From contig NZ_QGMQ01000001.1 in assembly GCF_003259155.1 (NCBI RefSeq), positions 682,001-746,000 of the forward strand: 64,000 bases of DNA. The letters run 5' to 3'. Shown piece after piece: positions 8,072 through 16,275 of the stretch. A program made the translations under genes and the position numbers. Under the pieces are notes generated by a model, which saw only the letters and a list, made by a program, of their open reading frames with translations, did no database searches and was not told the DNA's origin. This DNA comes from Marinimicrobium alkaliphilum. GTDB lineage: Bacteria > Pseudomonadota > Gammaproteobacteria > Pseudomonadales > Cellvibrionaceae. Numbering within the stretch: position 1 is the first letter of the stretch; every line of letters begins with the position of its first letter.

Positions 8072-8565
8072 CCCTCAACGGCCTTCAATAACGTCTCTTT
8101 GGCATCGTTGATCTTTGCCGCCAGGTAGTCGTTGCCGCCGCGATCGGGGTGCAGCTTCTGCATCAACCGGCGGTGGGCGTCGATGATCATCTCGCGGGTG
8201 ATTTCGCCGTTCTTGATATTGCCTTTCAATCCCAACACATCCATGGCCTCCTGGGTACTGCTGGAGACGACGGCATTGCCGCCCGCACCGGATTGCTGTT
8301 TTTTCTGGCGCCGGGCCTGCCACAGCGGGTAAAGCTGCATCAGCAGGCCCGCGCTACTTTTCACAAACAGGAGCAGGCCGCCGATGGCCGCGCCGATCCA
8401 GTGGATGCGTCCGGTGGCGGTCAGCAAGACCAGTACCAGGAAGATGACAATCAGCCCGTATTGCACCAGATACGCCCGCCGTTCCTTGGGCGGCAGGCTG
8501 TAATAGCGACGGCGCGCCATAAAGAAGGCGAATATCAGTAGGGCGATACCAATCAGCTGAATCAT
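8068..8565 (-). CDS. Membrane J-domain protein (DnaJ-like co-chaperone)
   Basis: 165 residues with three parts. There are N-terminal membrane helices (about 3-16, 35-50 and 57-68), a basic Gln/Ser/Gly linker, and a short C-terminal J domain (about 105-163) with the diagnostic HPD at 139-141. The layout, membrane segments first and J domain last, resembles Tim14/DjlC-like proteins that recruit Hsp70 (DnaK) to the membrane. No Gly/Phe or zinc region is present, so it is not a general DnaJ. The partner process is unknown. It is convergent with cmoM. Confidence 0.85.
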   Translation of the reverse strand: MIQLIGIALLIFAFFMARRRYYSLPPKERRAYLVQYGLIVIFLVLVLLTATGRIHWIGAAIGGLLLFVKSSAGLLMQLYPLWQARRQKKQQSGAGGNAVVSSSTQEAMDVLGLKGNIKNGEITREMIIDAHRRLMQKLHPDRGGNDYLAAKINDAKETLLKAVEG

Positions 8566-8666
8566 AGAAGCTCTGTTCGGGGCGGTGGGTGTGCGGCCAT
8601 TATAACGGTCTTACTGTGTCTGAGAAGTCACAACGAGGTATTTGTCCCCAACCCGAATCGATGCGC

Positions 8667-8696
8667 TGAACATTGCGAGGTATCTGCCTGTATAAT
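8667..8696 (+). promoter_or_regulatory. Likely sigma-70 promoter of aguA-aguB
   Basis: A perfect TATAAT at 8691-8696, with TGAACA (4 of 6 matches to the -35 consensus) at 8667-8672 and an 18-base spacer. It ends 30 bases upstream of the aguA ATG, leaving room for the GAGG ribosome site at about 8715. Confidence 0.55.
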
Positions 8697-8726
8697 GCCG
8701 CCTTTTATCCGCACGAGGTTGTATTG

Positions 8727-9800
8727 ATGGTGACTCCACCGGCTACCGCCGAAACCCCGGCTCAGCGCCTGCCCGCCGAGTGGGAGCCCCAGGATGCGGT
8801 TTTGCTGACCTGGCCCCATGCTGGCACCGATTGGGACTGGCTGCTCGACGACGTGCTGCCCCTGTACGAGGCACTGGTGACGGTGATTGTCGACTATGCG
8901 GATGTGATCCTCGCCGTGCCCGAGGGCGAGGAGGATGCCATTCGCGCACGCCTGGAGGCCATGACCGTGCCCATGGAGTCGGTGCACCTGTATCCGGTAC
9001 CGAGCAACGACACCTGGGCGCGCGATCACGGGCCGCTGACGGTGCTCACGCCGGACGGTCCACGTTTGCTGGATTTTGGTTTCAATGGCTGGGGGGGCAA
9101 GTTTGCCGCTGAGCTGGACAATCGCATCACCGGCGAATTGTCCGATCGGGGCGCCTTCCCGGGCGCCGAGCGGGCCGAGCAGGACTGGGTCCTTGAAGGT
9201 GGGTCCATCGAGGTGGACGGGCAGGGGACCCTGCTTACCACCGAGGTCTGCCTGCTCAACCCCAATCGCAACCCCGGACTTAGCCGCGAAGCCATCGAAG
9301 CGCGGCTGAAGGCGGCTTTTGGCGTCCGCAAAGTCAACTGGCTGCGCCACGGGCACCTGGAAGGGGACGATACTGACAGTCATATCGATACCCTGGCGCG
9401 CCTGTGTCCGGGCAATGTCATCGCCTACGTGCAGTGCGATGACCCGGACGACAGCCACTATGCCGAGCTGAGCGCCATGGAAGAGGAGCTCAAGGCCATG
9501 ACCAACGCTGACGGCGAGCCCTATACCCTGGTGCCGCTGCCCTGGCCCGGCGTTCACCTGAGTGAACGGGAGGACGGGGGACGGCTGCCCGCCACTTACG
9601 CCAATTTTCTGATTATCAACGGTGCGGTGTTGGTACCGCTGTACGACTGCCCGAGCGACGATGATGCCTTGGAACAGGTCTCGCAAGCTTTCCCGGGCTA
9701 CGAGATCCTGGGTATTCCCTGTGCTACGCTCATTGAGCAGGGCGGCAGCCTGCACTGTTCTACCATGCAAATTCCTGAAGGAGTTCTCTACGCGCCATGA
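8727..9800 (+). CDS. aguA: Agmatine deiminase
   Basis: Converts agmatine to N-carbamoylputrescine and ammonia, the first step of the agmatine route to putrescine. At 357 residues it has the family length. The N-terminal EWEPQDAVLLTWPH, the NDTWARDHGP substrate loop, GWGGKF, the catalytic HLEGDDTDSHIDT block, and the nucleophilic cysteine C344 in GGSLHCSTMQ are all present, as in the peptidyl-arginine-deiminase fold. The ATG giving MVTPPATA follows a GAGG ribosome site; an upstream in-frame start would overlap the promoter. The stop codon overlaps the aguB start (ATGA), so the two enzymes are made together. Confidence 0.95.
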   Translation: MVTPPATAETPAQRLPAEWEPQDAVLLTWPHAGTDWDWLLDDVLPLYEALVTVIVDYADVILAVPEGEEDAIRARLEAMTVPMESVHLYPVPSNDTWARDHGPLTVLTPDGPRLLDFGFNGWGGKFAAELDNRITGELSDRGAFPGAERAEQDWVLEGGSIEVDGQGTLLTTEVCLLNPNRNPGLSREAIEARLKAAFGVRKVNWLRHGHLEGDDTDSHIDTLARLCPGNVIAYVQCDDPDDSHYAELSAMEEELKAMTNADGEPYTLVPLPWPGVHLSEREDGGRLPATYANFLIINGAVLVPLYDCPSDDDALEQVSQAFPGYEILGIPCATLIEQGGSLHCSTMQIPEGVLYAP

Positions 9801-10678
9801 CTGAATTGACTGTGGGCCTGGTTCAGCACGCCTGTACGGCGGATACCCGAGCCAATCTGGATAAATCCATCGCCGGTATTCGCGCCGCCGCGGCCGACGG
9901 CGCTGACCTGGTGGTGTTGCAGGAGCTGCACCGGGGCCTGTACTTTTGCCAGCACGAGTCCACCGATGAATTTGATCTGGCCGAGACCATTCCCGGCCCC
10001 AGCACCGATGAGCTGGGCGCGCTGGCGAAGGAGCTGGGGGTGGTGATCGTCACCTCCCTGTTCGAGAAGCGTGCCGCCGGGCTCTACCACAACACCGCGG
10101 TGGTGCTGGAAAAAACCGGTGAGATTGCGGGCAAGTACCGCAAAATGCATATTCCGGACGATCCGGGGTTTTATGAAAAGTTCTACTTCACGCCCGGCGA
10201 CCTGGGTTTTGAACCGATCCAGACCTCCGTGGGCAAGTTGGGAGTGCTGGTGTGTTGGGATCAGTGGTTTCCGGAAGGTGCACGCCTGATGGCCATGGCC
10301 GGCGCCGAGCTGCTGATTTACCCGACGGCGATCGGTTGGGATCCCAACGATACCGCCGAGGAGCAGGCGCGCCAGCGCGATGCCTGGGTGACCATCCAGC
10401 GTGCCCATGCCGTTGCCAACGGCGTACCCGTGGTCAGCGTCAACCGGGTCGGGCACGAGGCCGATCCCAACGGCGGCGCGGGTATCCAGTTTTGGGGCAC
10501 GAGCTTTGTGGCCGGGCCCCAGGGTGAGTTCCTGTTCCAGTCCGGCACTGAGTCTGAGGTGACCGAGGTGGTCAGCATCGACCTGGCGCGGAGCGAGCAA
10601 GTCCGGCGCATATGGCCCTATTTGCGGGATCGGCGCGTGGATCACTACGGCGATCTGCTTAAAATCTATCGCGATTGA
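9797..10678 (+). CDS. aguB: N-carbamoylputrescine amidase
   Basis: Nitrilase-superfamily amidohydrolase, 293 residues, that hydrolyses N-carbamoylputrescine to putrescine, CO2 and ammonia. The Glu-Lys-Cys triad is E43 (LQELHRG), K116 (KYRKMHIPDD) and C153 (VCWDQWFPE). Translational coupling to aguA through an ATGA overlap settles both the start and the pathway. No aguR-type repressor or agmatine antiporter is adjacent, so the pair may serve putrescine synthesis from arginine as much as agmatine catabolism. Confidence 0.96.
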   Translation: MTELTVGLVQHACTADTRANLDKSIAGIRAAAADGADLVVLQELHRGLYFCQHESTDEFDLAETIPGPSTDELGALAKELGVVIVTSLFEKRAAGLYHNTAVVLEKTGEIAGKYRKMHIPDDPGFYEKFYFTPGDLGFEPIQTSVGKLGVLVCWDQWFPEGARLMAMAGAELLIYPTAIGWDPNDTAEEQARQRDAWVTIQRAHAVANGVPVVSVNRVGHEADPNGGAGIQFWGTSFVAGPQGEFLFQSGTESEVTEVVSIDLARSEQVRRIWPYLRDRRVDHYGDLLKIYRD

Positions 10679-10733
10679 TCTGTCGTGGGTGCTTGCGGCG
10701 TATAAATCAACACATTCAAGGAGTTATCTGATT

Positions 10734-11204
10734 ATGGCATTTCCGAAAGTGGGTAATCTGGCACCGGCCTTCACCCTCAACGATCAGCAGGGCGACAAGG
10801 TGAGCCTGAAGGACTTCCGGGGCAAGAACGTGGTGGTCTACTTCTACCCCAAGGCCTCTACCCCCGGCTGCACGGTGCAGGCCTGCGGTATTCGCGACAC
10901 CAAAGCTGAGTTCGAGGCCCTGAATACGGTGGTTCTCGGGATCAGCCCGGACGAGCCCGCCAAGCTGCAGAAGTTTACGGACAAGCAGGACCTGAATTTC
11001 ACCCTGCTGTCCGACCCGGATCTTGCGGTGGCCGAAAAGTACGGGGTCTGGGGCCTGAAGAAGTTTATGGGGCGTGAGTTCATGGGGATTTTGCGCACCA
11101 GCTTTATCATCGACAAGGAAGGGCGGTTGCAGCATGTGATGGATAAGGTTAAGACCAAAACCCATGACCAGGACGTGCTTGCTTATATCAAAGAGAACCT
11201 TTAG
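10734..11204 (+). CDS. bcp: Thioredoxin-dependent peroxiredoxin Bcp
   Basis: Thiol peroxidase of 156 residues that reduces hydrogen peroxide and organic hydroperoxides with thioredoxin as electron donor. The peroxidatic C46 in KASTPGCTVQACGIRD and the resolving C51, five residues later, match the E. coli-type Bcp arrangement (C45/C50). The ATG giving MAFPKVGN sits 10 bases after a strong AAGGAG; an upstream in-frame start would bypass this site. The gap to aguB is 55 bases and no terminator is visible, so some readthrough from aguAB is possible. Confidence 0.95.
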   Translation: MAFPKVGNLAPAFTLNDQQGDKVSLKDFRGKNVVVYFYPKASTPGCTVQACGIRDTKAEFEALNTVVLGISPDEPAKLQKFTDKQDLNFTLLSDPDLAVAEKYGVWGLKKFMGREFMGILRTSFIIDKEGRLQHVMDKVKTKTHDQDVLAYIKENL

Positions 11205-11483
11205 CCCTGCCGAGAAGCGGCGTATAGTGGTTTTTTGTTCAAAATGTGATGTTCGTCGTAACGTGGGACACTTTTTTACAAAATCGCCCCTGTATCCTGG
11301 CGCATATTACCCTATACTTGGCGTTATATGTTAACGGGCTCTTGGGCGCGCTGGCATTGCGAGGGACTGAGCGGGTGTTGAGGTATGGGTTATCGCCCAC
11401 TCAGATGAAGAGTCGCCGGAGGCGGCGTTAGTTCTTTAACCGAGTCAAAACCATGCCCTATTTTGGCATAAGGAGAGGCCTGT

Positions 11484-11927
11484 ATGATTCAATTACAGCG
11501 TATTCAGGATATGGATCCTGGATTTTCAGAAAACAGCTTTGCAACGCCGGGAATTCGTTCCTACCACGAGTACGTGGAGTTGGCAGAGATACCGCGCACC
11601 GACGGTGTGGGTACTGACGTGCTTGAAGCCCTGCAAAAGCGCATTGGCACCCAGTCCCTGGCGATCGACGTGATTGCCCAGGATATGGACATGTCCAAAC
11701 GCACCCTGCAACGCCGCTTGCAGCAACAGGGTGAGAACTTTGCCCAGTTGCGCGACTCGTTGCGCTTTCATTATGCGATCAAGTTTCTGATTGACCAGCA
11801 TATGAGTGTCGATGCGGTGTCCAAGGCCCTGGATTTTTCCGATCGCACCAGTTTCACCAATGCGTTCAAGCGCTGGACCGGCCTATCGCCGAGTGTGTTT
11901 CGCAAGCTGTTTCGCGACTACGCCTGA
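11484..11927 (+). CDS. AraC-type helix-turn-helix protein lacking a sensor domain
   Basis: 147 residues. The C-terminal 100 form an AraC/XylS DNA-binding domain with two helix-turn-helix units: IAQDMDMSKRTLQRRLQQ and the second around VSKALDFSDRTSFTNAFKRW, ending GLSPSVFRKLF. The N-terminal 45 residues are too short for the usual cupin-like ligand domain, so this is either a stand-alone DNA-binding unit or a regulator sensing through another partner. A good AAGGAGAGG ribosome site precedes the ATG. The 279 bases between bcp and this gene hold only an imperfect hairpin (ATGCC...GGCAT) near the start and no convincing gene. Targets are unknown. Confidence 0.85.
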   Translation: MIQLQRIQDMDPGFSENSFATPGIRSYHEYVELAEIPRTDGVGTDVLEALQKRIGTQSLAIDVIAQDMDMSKRTLQRRLQQQGENFAQLRDSLRFHYAIKFLIDQHMSVDAVSKALDFSDRTSFTNAFKRWTGLSPSVFRKLFRDYA

Positions 11928-11937
11928 TCCTTTCCCA

Positions 11938-11968
11938 CTGACGGCCCTGATGGGCCGTCAGCGTTTTT
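11938..11968 (+). terminator. Rho-independent terminator of the AraC-type gene
   Basis: A ten-base-pair stem (CTGACGGCCC / GGGCCGTCAG) with a TGAT loop, then GCGTTTTT, 11 bases after the stop codon. Confidence 0.9.
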
Positions 11969-12099
11969 AGCTCTGCATTCAATGTCTTGCGGAACTCTCC
12001 TGCCTGTCTTTCGATTGCCTGCCCGGACCAAACAGGGTAGAGTAAACGCGTTTGCAATTCCCCCTGTAACAAGCGACTTAACGACAAGAGGTTAGATTG

Positions 12100-12429
12100 A
12101 TGGAGTTTTTGATTCCTGCTGCAATGGCACAAGACGGGGCCGCCCCCCAAGGCAACCCGATGATCACCGTGATCATGTTTGTGGGTCTGTTTGTCTTTAT
12201 GTGGTTCTTTATTATCCGTCCGCAGCGCAAGCGTCAAAAAGAGCACCAGGCGCTGGTCGGCTCCCTGAACAAGGGCGACGAAATCGTAATGAGCAGTGGT
12301 ATGCTGGGTAAAATCACCAAGGTGGACGAGGACTACATCATTCTGGACGTGGGCAACAATGTTGAGCTCAAGTTCCAGAAGGTCGCCGTACACGCGGTAC
12401 TGCCCAAAGGCACCATCAAGTCTGTATAA
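12100..12429 (+). CDS. yajC: Sec translocon accessory protein YajC
   Basis: 109-residue single-pass inner-membrane protein associated with the SecDF part of the protein-export machinery. One helix (about residues 21-39) is followed by FIIRPQRKRQKEHQ, the hallmark of the family, and a small soluble domain (KGDEIVMSSGMLGKITKV) ending AVLPKGTIKSV, close to the E. coli ending. ATG is chosen over a TTG one codon earlier; an AAGAGG site lies 9 bases upstream. Neither tgt, secD nor secF is adjacent, although yajC almost always sits between tgt and secD. This copy has its own flanking terminator and hairpins. Confidence 0.88.
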   Translation: MEFLIPAAMAQDGAAPQGNPMITVIMFVGLFVFMWFFIIRPQRKRQKEHQALVGSLNKGDEIVMSSGMLGKITKVDEDYIILDVGNNVELKFQKVAVHAVLPKGTIKSV

Positions 12430-12432
12430 GGC

Positions 12433-12473
12433 GCCAGCTTTGGCTGGCCGAGAGCACCGCCTGCGGGCGGTGC
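12433..12473 (+). terminator. Paired hairpins after yajC, possible terminator
   Basis: Two adjacent stem-loops follow the yajC stop: GCCAGC-TTT-GGCTGGC and GCACCGCC-TGCG-GGCGGTGC. The expected T-run is displaced (CGATAACTTTTCC), so termination may be partial and the next gene may still be read through. Confidence 0.4.
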
Positions 12474-12496
12474 GATAACTTTTCCGGTGTGTGATC

Positions 12497-13540
12497 ATGG
12501 TCGAATCCAGTGCATCGCCAACGCCCTTTGAAATGCCTCCCCGGCGCGCCTTCGCGCAATTGCCGACCCCCTTGCAACCCCTTGAACGTCTGTCGAGCCA
12601 ACTCGGTGGTCCCCGACTTTGGGTTAAACGCGATGACCTGACCGGTTCGCTCTTGTCCGGCAACAAAGTCCGTAAACTTGAATTCGTACTGGCTCAGGCG
12701 CTGGCTGAGGGCTGCGATACCCTGATTACCTGCGGTGGTCTGCAATCCAACCATTGCCGAGCGACGGCGCTGCTCGGCGCTCAGCTCGGGCTCAAGGTAC
12801 ACCTGGTGTTACGGGGCTTGCGTCGGAGCGGCGTGGTGGACGGCAACCTGCTGCTCAGTCAGCTCGCAGGGGCACAGGTCCATTGTCTGGCCCCGGCACG
12901 CTATGCCCTGGAGCGCGATGAGCGTATGGCCGCCATTGCCAGGGAGACCGAGGCGAAAGGCGGTAAAGCCTGGGTGATTCCGACGGGCGCCAGTGACGCC
13001 TGGGGCCTGTGGGGCTATATCAACGCTAGTGCCGAGCTGGCCGAGGACTACCGGGCGGCGGGCTTTAGGCCTGACGCCGTCATCTGCGCCACAGGCTCAG
13101 GGGGCACCCACGCGGGTCTGACGCTGGGGCACCAGGTCTATTGTCCCGATGTGCCGGTGCTGGGTATGGCGGTGTGTGATGACCGTAAATACTTCCAGCG
13201 CCGCTACCGGGAAGATGTGGAGGCCTGGGAGGCCCGTTTTACACCGGCCACCCCCGACGGCGGTTGGCGGGACCCTGAGATCAATGACGCTTACATTGGC
13301 CCGGGATACGGGCTCGCCGAGCCCGAGGTCTTTGACACTATCGCGTTATTGGCGCGCACCGAAGGCCTGGTGCTCGATCCGGTATACACCGGTAAGGCCT
13401 TTCATGGGTTGCTCCAGGAGTTGAAGGCCGGACGCTTTGGCGGTGCTGAACATCTGGTGTTTGTGCACACCGGCGGCGTCTTCGGGTTGTTTCCGCAGCG
13501 CGAACAACTGGCCGACGCATTGGGTTGGTGGCGTCGCTAA
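12497..13540 (+). CDS. PLP-dependent D-cysteine desulfhydrase / ACC deaminase family enzyme
   Basis: Fold-type II PLP enzyme of 347 residues. The PLP lysine is K58 in LSGNKVRKLEF, and GGLQSNHCRATA forms the nearby substrate/cofactor loop; a glycine-rich phosphate loop (ATGSGGTHAGL) follows. This matches the family holding D-cysteine desulfhydrase (DcyD) and 1-aminocyclopropane-1-carboxylate deaminase; the sequence alone does not separate the two activities. DcyD-like is favoured because ACC deaminase is rare outside plant-associated bacteria. ATG at 12497 is used; a GTG two codons earlier is possible. It is followed 30 bases later by an amino-acid/Na+ symporter, suggesting uptake and breakdown of a small D-amino acid or alanine-like substrate. 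Confidence 0.85.
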   Translation: MVESSASPTPFEMPPRRAFAQLPTPLQPLERLSSQLGGPRLWVKRDDLTGSLLSGNKVRKLEFVLAQALAEGCDTLITCGGLQSNHCRATALLGAQLGLKVHLVLRGLRRSGVVDGNLLLSQLAGAQVHCLAPARYALERDERMAAIARETEAKGGKAWVIPTGASDAWGLWGYINASAELAEDYRAAGFRPDAVICATGSGGTHAGLTLGHQVYCPDVPVLGMAVCDDRKYFQRRYREDVEAWEARFTPATPDGGWRDPEINDAYIGPGYGLAEPEVFDTIALLARTEGLVLDPVYTGKAFHGLLQELKAGRFGGAEHLVFVHTGGVFGLFPQREQLADALGWWRR

Positions 13541-13570
13541 GGTTTACCTCTAAACGACAAAGGATGATAA

Positions 13571-14917
13571 ATGGCCTGGCTGAATAACGCGGTGTCGACC
13601 CTCAATGGTTGGGTCTGGGGCCCACCCATGTTGATTATGATTCTGGGGACGGGGCTGTTTCTGACCCTGGCACTGCGCTTTTTATCGCTACGGCGCCTGT
13701 GGCTGGCGCTGAGCCTGGTCTGGCAGGATCGCAAAGCGGACGATGACAAACTGGGTGCGATCAGTCCCTTTCAGGCGCTGATGACATCGCTCGCGGCAAC
13801 GGTGGGCACGGGTAATATCGCGGGTGTGGCGACGGCGATCACCTGGGGTGGCCCGGGGGCGATTTTCTGGATGTGGTGCACCGCTCTGGTGGGTATGGCC
13901 ACCAAGTATGCCGAGGTGGTTTTGGCGGTGCACTACCGGGAGAAGAACGCCGAGGGCGATCCGGTGGGTGGACCCATGTACGCCATCAAGAATGGTTTGG
14001 GGCGGCGCTGGCTATGGCTCGGTGGTCTGTTTGCGGTGTTCGGCGGTTTGGCCGGGTTCGGGATCGGCAATATGGTGCAGGTCAACAGCATGGCCGACGC
14101 GCTGGCGTCGACCTTTGCTATTCCACCGTGGCTGACCGGTGTAGTGGTAACGGTGTTGGTGGGCCTGGTCATCCTGGGCGGCATTCGCCGGATCGGTCAG
14201 GTGGCGGCCTGGCTGGTGCCGTTTATGTGCCTCGCCTATATGGCAGCGACCCTCGTGGTGTTGGGCATTTTTGTGCAGAATATTCCGTCGGCCCTGGCGT
14301 TGATTGTGACCCATGCCTTTACGCCCGCAGCCGCCACCGGCGGTTTTGCCGGTGCTGCGGTGATTGTGGCGATCCAGTTTGGGGTCGCCCGGGGGATCTT
14401 TTCCAATGAAGCCGGTCTCGGTACGGCAGGTATTGCGCAGGCTGCAGGAACTACGAATAGCCCGGTGCGCTCGGGTCTGATCGGCATGACCGGTACCTTT
14501 ATCGATACCATTGTTGTTTGCACGATGACTGCACTTGCAATTATTGCATCCGGTGTCTGGGATTCTGGAGCCAGTGGCGCCGAGTTGACGGCCATGGCAT
14601 TCCGCGCGGCGCTGCCCTCGGTGGGCGCGGAAATTATGACGGTGGCACTGGTGGTGTTTGCGTTCAGTACGCTGTTGGGGTGGAGTTATTTTGGCGAGCG
14701 CTGCTGGGAATATCTGGTGGGTCGTAAGGCGATTACACCGTTCCGGGTGTTGTGGGTGGTGGCGATTATGGGCGGGGCTTTGGCGACGCTGGAGTTTGTC
14801 TGGTTGCTGGCGGATACGCTTAATGGTTTGATGGCCTTGCCCAACCTGATCGCGTTGTTGTTATTGAGTCCGGTGGTGATGCGTTTGAGTCGCGGGTATT
14901 TTTCCGCCCGGAAATAA
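13571..14917 (+). CDS. Alanine/glycine:cation symporter family protein (AGCS)
   Basis: Inner-membrane Na+-coupled (or H+-coupled) symporter for alanine or glycine, 448 residues, with about eleven hydrophobic helices. Family marks are GWVWGPPML and the LGTGLFLTL helix at the N-terminus, SPFQALMTSLAATVGTGNIAGVATAI, the GGPMYAIKNGLG loop and the GIFSNEAGLGTAGIAQAAG segment. The AAAGGATGATAAATG context gives a good start. The 30-base gap to the PLP enzyme suggests an operon. Whether D- or L-amino acids are carried cannot be seen. A 347-base repeat-filled gap follows. Confidence 0.93.
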   Translation: MAWLNNAVSTLNGWVWGPPMLIMILGTGLFLTLALRFLSLRRLWLALSLVWQDRKADDDKLGAISPFQALMTSLAATVGTGNIAGVATAITWGGPGAIFWMWCTALVGMATKYAEVVLAVHYREKNAEGDPVGGPMYAIKNGLGRRWLWLGGLFAVFGGLAGFGIGNMVQVNSMADALASTFAIPPWLTGVVVTVLVGLVILGGIRRIGQVAAWLVPFMCLAYMAATLVVLGIFVQNIPSALALIVTHAFTPAAATGGFAGAAVIVAIQFGVARGIFSNEAGLGTAGIAQAAGTTNSPVRSGLIGMTGTFIDTIVVCTMTALAIIASGVWDSGASGAELTAMAFRAALPSVGAEIMTVALVVFAFSTLLGWSYFGERCWEYLVGRKAITPFRVLWVVAIMGGALATLEFVWLLADTLNGLMALPNLIALLLLSPVVMRLSRGYFSARK

Positions 14918-14959
14918 GAAGGTTTAGGTTGGGTGAAGCGGGCGCGCGTTTGGGCGTGT

Positions 14960-15211
14960 GGTGCCGCATTGTCGGATTACGCCTTCGGCTAATCCGACCT
15001 ACTCGAACAATGGCACAATGCACCCAGTAGGTCGGATTAGCGCAGCGTAATCCGACAGAAAATGCCATCAGGCCAGACCAATGGCACAATGCATCCAGTA
15101 GGTCGGATTAGCCCGCAGGGCGTAATCCGACAGAAGCAGCACGCCGCCATACCAATGGCACAATGCATCCAGTAGGTCGGATTAGCGCAGCGTAATCCGA
15201 CACCTGAGGCA
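14960..15211. repeat. Palindromic repeat cluster 4 (four REP-like units)
   Basis: One forward unit (14971-15003) and three inverted units (15026-15056, 15097-15131, 15171-15201). The last two units start 74 bases apart and share the preceding ACCAATGGCACAATGCATCC spacer. Flanks are GGTGCCGCATT on the left and CCTGAGGCA on the right. It fills the space between the symporter and tusE genes, which converge here; no gene is seen in the gap. Confidence 0.9.
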
Positions 15212-15264
15212 GCGGCCTCATCACCATGGACTCCTGTCGCGCCGACCCTGCAAAACCAACGGTT

Positions 15265-15594
15265 CTACAAACAATTCGCCGGGCGCGGCAACCCGGCAAT
15301 TTTACTGGCAATACGCGCGGGGCTGGGGGGAAACAGCTGCTGTAAATAAATACTGTTGCCTTTGTCGTCCCCCAAGACCTGCCGGGTGCGCTTTACCAGC
15401 GGACGCATGGCCGGGGCGATTTCAAACTCCCGGTAAAAATCCTGTAGCAGCGTAATCACTTCCCAATGGGCAGGACTGAGGGTAATGCCCTCCGCGCGTG
15501 CCAACTGCTCCGCAACTTCGGGATCCCAGTCCTCCAGTCGCTTCAAATAGCCATCCTTGTCGGTGGCAATCTCGCGCGCATCCACAATCAACAC
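15265..15594 (-). CDS. tusE: Sulfur carrier protein TusE
   Basis: DsrC/TusE family protein that accepts persulfide sulfur from TusD of the TusBCD complex and hands it to MnmA for s2U34 synthesis in tRNA. It has the conserved ATDKDGYL, EWxPE-like DWDPEVAEQLA, LSPAHWEVI and the C-terminal AGLPRPANCL, whose penultimate cysteine carries the sulfur. With GTG at 15594 it is 109 residues (MLIVDAREI), the same length as E. coli TusE. TTG starts at 15609 or 15603 overlap the tusB stop and cannot be excluded, so the start is the uncertain part. Last gene of tusDCBE. Confidence 0.9.
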   Translation of the reverse strand: MLIVDAREIATDKDGYLKRLEDWDPEVAEQLARAEGITLSPAHWEVITLLQDFYREFEIAPAMRPLVKRTRQVLGDDKGNSIYLQQLFPPSPARIASKIAGLPRPANCL

Positions 15595-15599
15595 CACGC

Positions 15600-15908
15600 T
15601 CAATACCAACTCTGCAAGGTTTTGTGCTCAAGGCTGAGGCGTACGAAGCCGCGCTCGTCGGTAACCTGAATGCCGGGCAGCAAGCGAGCCTCCAGGCCGC
15701 GAGCCCTGAGGTCACACTCCAGGGCGAACAGGGCGACGCCGCGGGCCAATAGGCTCGCCAGGTCGGTGGCGCACGGGGAGCTGGTGAGGGCACCGTAGAC
15801 ACCGTCTTCGAGCAGTACAATGGCATCCTGATCGTGGCACAGGCGTGCGCACTGACTCAGGGTCGCGTGGTTGAACGGCGACTTGTTGACCGTGTGTAAA
15901 GTGCTCAT
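15600..15908 (-). CDS. tusB: tRNA 2-thiouridine synthesis protein TusB
   Basis: Subunit of the TusBCD sulfur-relay complex, 102 residues, with the DsrH-like fold: MSTLHTVNKSPF, QDAIVLLEDGVYGAL and DERGFVRLSLEHKTLQSWY at the C-terminus. It has no catalytic cysteine, as is usual for TusB, and acts structurally in the hexamer. It starts a single base after tusC ends and its stop lies beside or within the tusE start region. The tusD, tusC, tusB order is the canonical one. Confidence 0.92.
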   Translation of the reverse strand: MSTLHTVNKSPFNHATLSQCARLCHDQDAIVLLEDGVYGALTSSPCATDLASLLARGVALFALECDLRARGLEARLLPGIQVTDERGFVRLSLEHKTLQSWY

Positions 15909-15909
15909 T

Positions 15910-16272
15910 TCAAAAACTCAGAATGTGGTCCTGACGCGCCCTCAGCGCCTGTACGGCGGCGTCGTCAAGCAGGGTCACGGACTCGAGAATCAGGTCCTCG
16001 GGCGACAGGCCACGGGCTTGAAGAGACCCCAAGTGTACATAAATATCCTCAACCTCGTATAGGGGGAGGGCTGGTAGGCTCGCTCCCAGGCTCTTTTGGG
16101 CGATACTTCCGGGCGCCTGTCCGACGAGCAGTTGGAAGACCCCGTCGTCCAAAAACAGCAGGCTGATGTGCTGGTCGTAGGCGGCGGCGGTCATTACCGC
16201 GTCGAGGGCGTCGCGCGCGACACTCTCCCCGTAGGGCGAATGACGATTGATAAACAGGAGTTGACGGCGCAT
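15910..16272 (-). CDS. tusC: tRNA 2-thiouridine synthesis protein TusC
   Basis: DsrF-like subunit of the TusBCD sulfurtransferase complex, 120 residues. Recognisable features are FINRHSPYGESVARDALDAVM at the N-terminus, SLLFLDDGVFQLLVGQ and EDIYVHLGSLQARGL. It starts three bases after tusD stops and ends one base before tusB starts. With TusD and TusB it forms the platform that relays sulfur from TusA to TusE. Confidence 0.93.
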   Translation of the reverse strand: MRRQLLFINRHSPYGESVARDALDAVMTAAAYDQHISLLFLDDGVFQLLVGQAPGSIAQKSLGASLPALPLYEVEDIYVHLGSLQARGLSPEDLILESVTLLDDAAVQALRARQDHILSF

Positions 16273-16275
16273 GGC

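Noticed and set aside
11246-11431. Short open frame of 61 codons between bcp and the AraC-type gene
   Set aside because: Starts near no ribosome site and the protein (Arg-rich tail) has no recognisable features; probably chance.
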